Origin: SMTZ1-83 sp048883405
GTDB taxonomy: Archaea; Asgardarchaeota; Thorarchaeia; Thorarchaeales; Thorarchaeaceae
DNA: 6,607 nt
Assembly (NCBI GenBank): GCA_048883405.1
Contig: JBHLQS010000160.1
Span: forward strand, 1-6,607
Direction of reading: 5' to 3'
Of this stretch, positions 1-5,400 are shown piece after piece. The position numbers were made by a program, and so were the translations under genes. The notes below the pieces were generated by a model that worked only from the letters and a program-made list of their open reading frames with translations, ran no database searches and had not been told where the DNA came from. How positions within the stretch are numbered: position 1 is the first letter of the stretch; each line of letters opens with the position of its first letter.

Positions 1-99
1 AATTCCGCCAAGGGAACTTCATCTAGTCCCGACTCATATATGCGGCGATATGTGGGAGAATAGAAACATGGAGTCAGCCCTATTTGGTTGAAATTGAAT

Positions 100-942
100 C
101 TAGGGGATTGATTGAACAATCTTCTGTCTTTTAGAGGATGGCGATGTGAAGTCCAATTCAAATTCCTGGAAGGTATTGCTGCATGGATTACCTCTTGCCA
201 CATGTATCCTGATATCGAACTCTTCAGCATTAGTCCGTAGAACTTCAAGTATATAGCTATAGGAGGTTTCACCTAGAAGTGGGTCATCGGGATCGCTTGT
301 TCTATGTCTACATATCGAATCATAGCCTTGCGATTCGCTGTGAGTGCAAAGTATCTCAATCATGTCGCCAATAGAGGCAGCTGTGTTGAGCATTCTCGAG
401 GCTACTTGGCGTCTGTGCTGACTCTCTTGAATCGGGCCCCCAGCTTCACGTTCCTCGCGACTGGCTGTCTTTAGAGTTTCAACAGTAGGAAGCTTGAGAT
501 GATGATTCGCGCGGGTTATCATTGCTGGCAGTTTCTCAATCTCCATTATCCCATCTCCAATTTCGATGGCGCCGACTTCTTCAGGAGTTGCCAATATGAA
601 GTTGCACCACTGATACCTATTGCCGGTTTCCAAGTCAGACCCAACCAGTTCTGCGGCTTCGTCGATGGTTATACATTCCCTTAGAACTCTTTCAAGCAAC
701 ACATCATATGCTGTGTCAGAATTGGCCAACACAGTTGAACTGCAGACAGAAAGGCCCCACTTATTCACACCAATTGATACACCCATCGGATTACCAGACC
801 CTATGTGGACACCAGTCACCGCAAAAATCGTATCATCAAACACAGCATGGTCCTGGAAGTCTGGATAGACAAGATCTCTATTCTTGAGCATGAAATACCG
901 CGGACCAATTATCTTGGCGGCGAGAGTGCAGCCTTCGCTCAT
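100..942 (-). CDS. Ntn-hydrolase of the C45 / penicillin acyltransferase-like family
   Basis: This 280-residue protein is probably an N-terminal nucleophile amidohydrolase or acyltransferase that cleaves or forms an amide bond; its substrate is unknown. Visible family marks are a near-terminal Cys5 followed by Thr6, the block KNRDL (20-24), GVNKWGLSV (58-66), the core strand CNFILATPEEVGAIEI (113-128), the TRANHH segment (143-148) with Asn146 in the usual 'TNH' position, SICRH (209-213), and the terminal GNPC...FQEFEL block (251-263). In C45 enzymes the precursor is cut between Gly and Cys to free the nucleophile; here Gly4-Cys5 would leave a four-residue propeptide. No signal peptide or membrane segment is seen, so it should be cytosolic. 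The ATG at 942 is the only usable start: an in-frame stop lies at 964-966 and no start codon lies between. No strong ribosome binding site precedes it. It diverges from the aminotransferase gene, which suggests related function. Family assignment is fairly sure; substrate is not known. Confidence 0.75.
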   Translation of the reverse strand: MSEGCTLAAKIIGPRYFMLKNRDLVYPDFQDHAVFDDTIFAVTGVHIGSGNPMGVSIGVNKWGLSVCSSTVLANSDTAYDVLLERVLRECITIDEAAELVGSDLETGNRYQWCNFILATPEEVGAIEIGDGIMEIEKLPAMITRANHHLKLPTVETLKTASREEREAGGPIQESQHRRQVASRMLNTAASIGDMIEILCTHSESQGYDSICRHRTSDPDDPLLGETSYSYILEVLRTNAEEFDIRIHVARGNPCSNTFQEFELDFTSPSSKRQKIVQSIP

Positions 943-978
943 GATGACACGATATCTCTTCTCTTATTTCAAGATGGT

Positions 979-986
979 GGTATAAC
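979..986 (-). promoter_or_regulatory. Possible TATA box for the C45 hydrolase gene
   Basis: Read on the minus strand this is GTTATACC. Its centre is about 40 bases upstream of the ATG at 942, so transcription starting some 26 bases downstream would give a leader of roughly 14 bases. That fits the lack of a clear ribosome binding site. The match is imperfect. The stronger palindromic box at 1022-1029 could serve this gene instead. Confidence 0.3.
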
Positions 987-1021
987 ATCCAGTGGGAGGC
1001 GTGTCAAATTCGACCAATCAT

Positions 1022-1029
1022 CATATATG
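1022..1029 (+). promoter_or_regulatory. TATA box of the aminotransferase gene, possibly bidirectional
   Basis: CATATATG is the best TATA-like sequence in the divergent intergenic region. Initiation about 26 bases downstream would fall near 1050, ahead of a ribosome binding site at 1063-1068 and an ATG at 1080. The eight bases are perfectly self-complementary, so the box could also direct transcription leftward toward the C45 hydrolase gene, with a leader of about 55-60 bases. No B-recognition element stands out on either side. Confidence 0.45.
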
Positions 1030-1062
1030 ACGAAATGACCTCCATTCCACTCAATTCATTGC

Positions 1063-1068
1063 AGGTGG
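1063..1068 (+). promoter_or_regulatory. Ribosome binding site that decides the aminotransferase start
   Basis: AGGTGG lies 11 bases before the ATG at 1080 and shares AGGTG with the canonical GGAGGTGA. It supports the start at 1080 over the in-frame ATG at 1035. The ATG at 1035 has no such site and would lie upstream of the transcription start predicted from the TATA box at 1022-1029. Confidence 0.5.
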
Positions 1069-1079
1069 CTTTGAAAAAG

Positions 1080-2411
1080 ATGAGTCTAGAAACGGTGACC
1101 GAACAGTACAAACAGAAGACAGGCAAATCCGCGGAATTATTTCAGAAATCCGTCATTCGGCTACCAGGTGGCATAGGAGGGTCCGCTCCAACATTCTATC
1201 CATACCCCCTGTTTATCAAGAAGGGTGAGGGGTCCAAGATTTGGGACGTGGATGGAAATGAGTATCTAGACTTCAACCTATGTTGGGGCGTGCTAATCGT
1301 TGGACATAGACATCCAAAGATCGTGGAGGGATTGCTAGACCAACTTGAGAATGGTACGATTTTTGGACTACCTCATGAGGAGAGCATCGAGGTGGCTAAT
1401 GCTCTTGCAGAACGCTTTCCAATAGACAAGGTGAGGTTCGTCAATTCAGGATCTGAAGCAAACCTGTATGCTGTACGCCTAGCAAGAAGGTACACTGGAA
1501 AAGACAAGATAATCAAGATTGAAGGTGCGTACCATGGAGTATCTGATTCCTTGCACATCAGCAAGAGACCGACGATAGGCGAAGCAGGACCCTATCATCG
1601 ACCCAGTAATGTGCCCTATGGCAGAGGCATTACCAGCGAAACCGCAAAAGACACAATCATTGCCCCATTCAATAATGTTGATGTGATCAAGAATCTGCTA
1701 GATGAGTATCTTGGTGAAGTTGCGGCACTAATTGTGGAACCTGCTATGATGAATGCGGGTGTGGTTCCTCCCAAAGAAGGATATCACAAGGCTCTGAGGG
1801 AACTGACAGAGGATTACAATGTTGTATTCATCTTCGACGAGGTAAAGACTGGAGTGAAGCTGGCACGTGGCGGCGCAACCGAGTACTTCGATGTAAAGCC
1901 TGACCTAGTCTGCCTAGCCAAAGCCATTGGTGGAGGACTTCCGATTGGTGCTTGTGCAGGCAAAGGAGAGATAATTGATGGAATGGATTCAGAAGGCCTG
2001 TTTGGAACATATTCAGCCAACCCGTTATCGGTTAGAGCCGCTAAGATTACACTGACTGAGATTCTCACTGATGAAAGCTACTCCAAGCTAGAGAAACTAG
2101 GTGGAGCCCTCCTCAGGGGATATCAAGACATCATTATGGACCGCAAGTTGGACGCGATTGTTCAAGGAATCAATGCAAATGGTGGGATTCTCTTCACCAA
2201 AGAGCCAGTTACAGATTATCGAACATGGGCAAAGGTTGACAAAGCTAAGAGCCACCACTATTGGCTCGCTATGGCAAATGAAGGCACTATCCCAATGGCA
2301 TATGGAGCTGATGAGGAATGGCTCGTTTCAGTTCAACATTCTGAAGAGGACATCAACCAACATCTTGAAGCGTTCAAGAAGGTAGCGTCAGACATAGAGA
2401 AGATAGGATGA
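1080..2411 (+). CDS. PLP-dependent class III aminotransferase (glutamate-1-semialdehyde aminomutase-like)
   Basis: This 443-residue cytosolic enzyme should move an amino group between a substrate amine or amino acid and a keto acid, or within one molecule, using pyridoxal phosphate. Class III landmarks appear in order: PGGIGGSAP near 29-37, WDVDGNEYLDF (55-65), GHRHP (75-79), the phosphate-binding SGSEAN (123-128), the ring-stacking EGAYHG (148-153), VEP (219-221), the FDEVKTG segment with cofactor aspartate Asp253, the Schiff-base lysine Lys281 in LAKAIGGGLPIGA, and GTYSANP (309-315). The C-terminal stretch MAYGADEEWLVSVQHSEEDI is also typical. Length and motifs are closest to the HemL-type subgroup, but the N-terminal block differs from the PGGVNSP form I expect in true heme-pathway HemL, so I do not assign hemL. 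The start at 1080 is preferred; a longer form from ATG 1035 would add 15 residues. The gene diverges from the C45 hydrolase and precedes the ABC ATPase by 162 bases. It may process an amine released by the hydrolase (inference). Confidence 0.9.
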   Translation: MSLETVTEQYKQKTGKSAELFQKSVIRLPGGIGGSAPTFYPYPLFIKKGEGSKIWDVDGNEYLDFNLCWGVLIVGHRHPKIVEGLLDQLENGTIFGLPHEESIEVANALAERFPIDKVRFVNSGSEANLYAVRLARRYTGKDKIIKIEGAYHGVSDSLHISKRPTIGEAGPYHRPSNVPYGRGITSETAKDTIIAPFNNVDVIKNLLDEYLGEVAALIVEPAMMNAGVVPPKEGYHKALRELTEDYNVVFIFDEVKTGVKLARGGATEYFDVKPDLVCLAKAIGGGLPIGACAGKGEIIDGMDSEGLFGTYSANPLSVRAAKITLTEILTDESYSKLEKLGGALLRGYQDIIMDRKLDAIVQGINANGGILFTKEPVTDYRTWAKVDKAKSHHYWLAMANEGTIPMAYGADEEWLVSVQHSEEDINQHLEAFKKVASDIEKIG

Positions 2412-2540
2412 ATCAAATCTATTTATTCGGGACAATTACATGATTTTGCACCCAATCCATCGAAATTGGTTCCTTTGAGATGAGACCCGAAAGACAATGA
2501 TACAGGGGCTTTCAGCAGCGACTTAACTGCGTACGCCATA

Positions 2541-2550
2541 GAGTATTTGA
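2541..2550 (+). promoter_or_regulatory. Possible TATA element for a leaderless ABC ATPase transcript
   Basis: GAGTATTTGA is centred about 28 bases before the ATG at 2574, the spacing expected when transcription starts at or just before the start codon. No ribosome binding site is correctly spaced from that ATG; the GAGAGGA at 2549-2555 is 18 bases away. This fits a leaderless mRNA. Another AT-rich stretch, CTATTTATT at 2419-2427, could give a longer leader. The rest of the 162-base gap (2412-2573) holds no gene or strong structure that I can see. Confidence 0.25.
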
Positions 2551-2573
2551 GAGGAAACTGCAGCCTGTCAACC

Positions 2574-3701
2574 ATGCCCAAGGTCGTTCAAGAATATGTA
2601 CTCAAGGTCGAGAATCTAAAGGCCTTTTACACTTCAAAGAAGGGATTGGTTAAGGCGGTTAACGACATCAGCTTTGGCATTCGCAGAGGAGAGTCCGTAG
2701 GGCTCTTTGGCGAGTCAGGATCTGGGAAGACTTCGGTCGCGCTAGCCATTATGGGCATATTCGATGAGGTATCACGTCATTACGCATCATCTTCAGGTGA
2801 TCCAGAGAATAAGAAGCTCTGGGAAAAGAAAGATGAAGCTAGAAAGAAGGGCCTTACCTCTGAAGACCTGGGAATAGAACTGCCTGGAATCGAAGGTCGC
2901 ATTCTATTCAAGGGTAAGGATCTGGTAACACTAGACGACAAGGAATATCGAAAGATTCGGGGCATGGATATAACCTATGTCCCTCAGGGAACAATGAAGT
3001 CTCTGAATCCGTATACCGAGATAGGCATACAGACTGCAGAAACGCTCTGGGCTCATGATGAAGACAATCTATTGATAGAGAGAGAGGTGCTTCGCAAAGT
3101 CCTCGAATCACTTGACCTTGTAGAGCTTGGTGATTCAGACTTGCGTCAATTCTTGAAACCGGGTGAATTCTCAATGGGAGAAGACCAGCGTATTCTACTG
3201 GCCATGGCACTAATCTCGGATCCAAGTCTATTGATAGCCGATGAGCCTACAATAGCTGTTGATGTAGGCGTACAACGTCGTATTCTGGATGCCCTAGGAA
3301 TAATCCGACGCGAGCTTGATTTGTCATTGTTGCTTATCAGCAATGATCAAGGTTTGGTTGCAGAAACCTCAGATCGGATAGCGGTCATGAGTGCAGGACG
3401 AATCATGGAATTCGGCACAAGTGAGAGAGTATTGAATTCACCTGGGCATCCATTTACTCGAGCATTCATAATGAGCAATCCAAGTATGGAAGTTATGCGC
3501 AAGATACGGGAGAAGGGACTACGCCTCAGGGGAATCCCCGGAGCCCCTCCCGATATGACAAATCTCCCATCTGGCTGTCCGTTCCATCCTCGATGTGAAT
3601 ACGCAGAAGATGTCTGCAAAACTGACATTCCTGAGTATCGAGAAGCCGAGGAAGACTACTGGATATTCTGCCATCGATATGAGGAGCTTCCTTCCTGGTA
3701 A
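2574..3701 (+). CDS. Oligopeptide/dipeptide-type ABC transporter ATP-binding protein with altered signature and H-loop
   Basis: This 375-residue protein belongs to the OppD/DppD group of ATPases that power peptide or other solute import at the cytosolic membrane face. Intact parts are Walker A GESGSGKTS (46-54, Lys52), a Q-loop YVPQGTMKSLNPY (135-147, Gln138), and Walker B LLIADEP (219-225) with catalytic Glu224. The signature LSGGQ is replaced by FSMGE (199-203), and the H-loop histidine is Asn257 (LLISNDQG). A charged insert of some 45 residues (about 63-108) lies between Walker A and the Q-loop. The C-terminal oligo_HPY region carries four cysteines (Cys335, Cys341, Cys348, Cys366); in some characterised DppD/OppD proteins this region binds a 4Fe-4S cluster. 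The start at ATG 2574 is chosen over an in-frame TTG at 2547 because translation from 2574 begins just before the usual N-terminal strand. No permease or partner ATPase is in the window. It may be the degenerate half of a heterodimer, or a subgroup with its own mechanism. Transport class is sure; substrate is not. Confidence 0.88.
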   Translation: MPKVVQEYVLKVENLKAFYTSKKGLVKAVNDISFGIRRGESVGLFGESGSGKTSVALAIMGIFDEVSRHYASSSGDPENKKLWEKKDEARKKGLTSEDLGIELPGIEGRILFKGKDLVTLDDKEYRKIRGMDITYVPQGTMKSLNPYTEIGIQTAETLWAHDEDNLLIEREVLRKVLESLDLVELGDSDLRQFLKPGEFSMGEDQRILLAMALISDPSLLIADEPTIAVDVGVQRRILDALGIIRRELDLSLLLISNDQGLVAETSDRIAVMSAGRIMEFGTSERVLNSPGHPFTRAFIMSNPSMEVMRKIREKGLRLRGIPGAPPDMTNLPSGCPFHPRCEYAEDVCKTDIPEYREAEEDYWIFCHRYEELPSW

Positions 3702-3729
3702 TGCCCGAATATGTGAATAGAATAAGCGG

Positions 3730-4785
3730 CTAGAAGACTGACGCCACAAGCTCGTGCACTGAGCTGAACTCACGAAGGCTTCCTTCGAATCGTTCAATAA
3801 TAGGGCCAAAGATAAGATCAAATTTGTCAGTGAACTCCTGAACCTTAGAAAGCAGAATGTGGTAGGCCTTGCGCGAAATTAGAACTGATGAGAAGCTCCC
3901 ACCATGTGCGAAGAGAATCTCATAATCCCCGATTGAAACCACGTTTAATCCTTCTTCACTCCTGGTGATTTCCTGAAAGAGAGATTGGACACCAGAGATT
4001 CCCGCAGCAGTAAGGACTTGGTCGATGTCTTGGACTTCTTTGAAGTGATGGTGAAAGACCAACAAGCCACCTTCCTGGATGATATACAGCTCGACCAATT
4101 GCTTGCGCCAGTCAAGTTCATCCAGAGCTGGTGACATGATCAAGGCATAGCCGAATATGATGAGCCCTACTACAATAAGTGCTGCACCAAAGGCGTAGAT
4201 CAATTCCCCGAGGGCATAGTAGGAGAAATCGCTCCTACCCAGGAATCCTACGAATCCTATGAGAAATCCTGCAACGATTTGGCCTATGCTTCTTCGAACT
4301 GCACCACTGGTATTTCGTATCGAAAAAGTGAGGAAGAGCATGACTCCAATCAGAGTGACAATTGAGAAGAACAAGGCGACGGCTTCAATATAATCGCGCG
4401 GAGAGATGATGGTAAGTCCTGCGGAAGCTAGACCTGTGATAGAAAAAGCATGGTGGAGGCGATATGGCAGCATTCTCTCTATCGTTGAGAAGAAGGCGAC
4501 TAGAGCAAGGATTAGGCACATGTATCCTATCTTGACCCAGAAGATGTTAAGCGGATCATCTGTATAGTAGAAGTCAGCAAGCATAAACGCCGAGGTATTT
4601 CCAACCATCCCAATGAAGAAGAGACCCCACGCAAGCTTCACGTCGACCGCCTTTCGAAATGGACTCCTGTACCACTGGCCGAGCAAGACAATCCCCAAGA
4701 GAAATGAGTAGAAGACAATGGCACCATCCAGAAGTAGAATGATGTCACGAACAATGTTGCCCGGTGGAAATAGTGGCAGTAGCAT
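3730..4785 (-). CDS. Seven-helix membrane protein with C-terminal roadblock/longin-like domain
   Basis: I do not recognise a named gene. The 351-residue protein has seven hydrophobic segments at about 11-36, 48-70, 81-100, 109-127, 132-155, 164-183 and 190-216, resembling the seven-helix sensor region at the front of some archaeal and bacterial histidine kinases. Basic loops (37-50, 101-110, 156-166) alternate with acidic or neutral ones (71-80, 128-134, 184-189), so the positive-inside rule predicts an outside N-terminus and a cytosolic C-terminus. There is no kinase domain. Residues 228-351 form a soluble alpha/beta module starting LVELYIIQEGGLLVFHHHF, then a helix (about 253-274), strands near 280-304 and a long terminal helical part. 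This pattern reads like a roadblock/longin fold, a platform that binds small GTPases. A receptor-like role is inference. It converges with the ABC ATPase (28 bases between stops) and lies 86 bases after the DinB-like gene. AGGGGTG just before ATG 4785 is a close-set ribosome binding site. The membrane call is strong, the fold call moderate. Confidence 0.7.
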   Translation of the reverse strand: MLLPLFPPGNIVRDIILLLDGAIVFYSFLLGIVLLGQWYRSPFRKAVDVKLAWGLFFIGMVGNTSAFMLADFYYTDDPLNIFWVKIGYMCLILALVAFFSTIERMLPYRLHHAFSITGLASAGLTIISPRDYIEAVALFFSIVTLIGVMLFLTFSIRNTSGAVRRSIGQIVAGFLIGFVGFLGRSDFSYYALGELIYAFGAALIVVGLIIFGYALIMSPALDELDWRKQLVELYIIQEGGLLVFHHHFKEVQDIDQVLTAAGISGVQSLFQEITRSEEGLNVVSIGDYEILFAHGGSFSSVLISRKAYHILLSKVQEFTDKFDLIFGPIIERFEGSLREFSSVHELVASVF

Positions 4786-4789
4786 AACA

Positions 4790-4815
4790 CCCCTATTCAG
4801 GTCACGTCCTAGGGG
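4790..4815 (-). promoter_or_regulatory. Potential hairpin over the ribosome binding site of the seven-helix gene
   Basis: On the minus strand CCCCTA (4815-4810) can pair with TAGGGG (4795-4790) around a 14-base loop. The second arm includes most of the purine-rich AGGGGTG (4794-4788), the only ribosome binding site candidate. It lies two bases before the ATG at 4785, which is closer than usual. If the transcript begins upstream of 4815 the hairpin could limit translation. A six-base stem may occur by chance. Confidence 0.25.
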
Positions 4816-4829
4816 ATTAGCGCTACGAC

Positions 4830-4837
4830 TTAATAGT
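4830..4837 (-). promoter_or_regulatory. Possible TATA box for the seven-helix protein gene
   Basis: Read on the minus strand this is CTATTAAG, an approximate match to an archaeal TATA box. Initiation about 26 bases downstream would lie near 4807, giving a leader of about 20 bases before the ATG at 4785. It suggests the gene can be transcribed separately from the DinB-like gene upstream. The match is moderate only. Confidence 0.3.
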
Positions 4838-4857
4838 CAATCTTGGATGGCTGCATA

Positions 4858-4883
4858 GATGAGTGTGCAGTCTAACACTCATC
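4858..4883 (-). repeat. Perfect 9-bp inverted repeat across the DinB-like stop codon
   Basis: GATGAGTGT (4858-4866) and ACACTCATC (4875-4883) are exact reverse complements around an 8-base loop. In the minus-strand transcript the first arm encodes the last residues, Asp-Glu-Cys, and the TAG stop starts the loop. No T-run follows, so it is not a standard intrinsic terminator. It could be an mRNA 3'-end structure, a processing site between this gene and the next, or a binding site for a dimeric regulator. Confidence 0.5.
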
Positions 4884-5387
4884 CATTAGGGCTTTCAATA
4901 TCTGGAGAGGAGAGTCAACTGCGTTCCCCCAAAGGTTCTCAGTGGCAGGCTGCAATTCCTTTGCACCAATCATTCGACGTATTTTGGCAATTTGCCCTGC
5001 ATGGTAGATCCCATGCTGAGAAGTCCTCAGTACCGCCCAAGCTATAGATGGCCCACCTTCGTTTGGAGGAATGATGCGAAGCTGTTCCTCAGGACACTCG
5101 CGGACAAGCTTCGTAATCTTCTCTGTGTTCTCCTTTATCCGAGCGAGTACCTCTTCAAATGTGTCTGCAATGACGGGAGGCCCTATCGAGTTGTTCGCCT
5201 TATGGAACCAGTAGGTTTCAGCGGTCCCAATGTGCATCACGATTCCGGCGATTGATCTGGAGTACTCCTCGCTAGTCACCTGCTTGACTAGCTCTTCGTT
5301 CGTCAAATCCTGCAGCACATGATGCAGATGTGCTCTCATATTCTCGTGTGCATGAATAGCCTTCTCTCTAAACCATTCAGGAATCAT
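4872..5387 (-). CDS. DinB-like (YfiT/DinB superfamily) putative metal-dependent protein
   Basis: This 171-residue, mostly helical protein fits the DinB/YfiT superfamily, whose members form a four-helix bundle with a three-histidine metal site and include thiol-dependent transferases such as bacillithiol and mycothiol S-transferases. The likely ligands are His52 in MHIGTAETYWF and His125 and His129 in SQHGIYHAGQI, matching the family spacing of one early His and a late HxxxH pair. The length is typical. No signal peptide or membrane segment is present. The ATG at 5387 is chosen because AGGAGTG ends six bases before it; an in-frame GTG at 5396 lies inside that site and would add only three residues. 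It follows the DUF362 ferredoxin gene by 11 bases and must be cotranscribed and probably translationally coupled with it. Its substrate is unknown, and the link to an iron-sulfur protein hints at a redox or thiol role (inference). It ends Asp-Glu-Cys, so a single terminal Cys is exposed. Confidence 0.82.
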   Translation of the reverse strand: MIPEWFREKAIHAHENMRAHLHHVLQDLTNEELVKQVTSEEYSRSIAGIVMHIGTAETYWFHKANNSIGPPVIADTFEEVLARIKENTEKITKLVRECPEEQLRIIPPNEGGPSIAWAVLRTSQHGIYHAGQIAKIRRMIGAKELQPATENLWGNAVDSPLQILKALMDEC

Positions 5388-5393
5388 TTCAGT

Positions 5394-5400
5394 CACTCCT
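5394..5400 (-). promoter_or_regulatory. Ribosome binding site of the DinB-like gene overlapping the upstream stop codon
   Basis: Read on the minus strand this is AGGAGTG, six bases before the ATG at 5387. Its first bases are shared with the TAG stop (5401-5399) of the DUF362 gene, so ribosomes finishing that gene end on this site. It decides the start at 5387 over the GTG at 5396. Confidence 0.65.

Noticed and set aside
1..99. Short open stretches at the left edge, including plus-strand frames ending at 63 and 91 and a minus-strand ATG at 22 running off the edge
   Set aside because: Each is under 30 codons in view, and none has a recognisable motif or good ribosome binding site. A TATA-like CATATATG at 35-42 is present but is spaced only about 16 bases from the minus ATG, too close for a standard promoter.
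1035..1079. Longer aminotransferase N-terminus from the ATG at 1035
   Set aside because: It has no ribosome binding site and lies upstream of the transcript start predicted from the TATA box at 1022-1029. The ATG at 1080 has AGGTGG 11 bases ahead.
1080..2411. Assignment of the aminotransferase as HemL of heme synthesis
   Set aside because: The overall subgroup fits, but the N-terminal PGGIGGSAP differs from the usual PGGVNSP, and no heme or tetrapyrrole gene is nearby.
2547..2573. TTG start nine codons upstream of the ABC ATPase ATG
   Set aside because: A rare start codon with no ribosome binding site. The added residues do not resemble the usual N-terminus, and the ATG at 2574 begins just before the first conserved strand.
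2908..3225. Antisense open frame of 105 codons within the ABC ATPase gene
   Set aside because: It lies wholly opposite a strongly conserved ATPase region and its translation has no recognisable domain. The same applies to other antisense frames such as 3519-3821 and 1814-2068.
3730..4785. Histidine kinase for the seven-helix protein
   Set aside because: The membrane region resembles that of some kinases, but no H-box, N-box or ATP-binding glycine motifs follow. The protein ends after a domain of about 120 residues.
5388..5396. GTG start for the DinB-like protein
   Set aside because: It lies inside the AGGAGTG sequence that is correctly spaced for the ATG at 5387.
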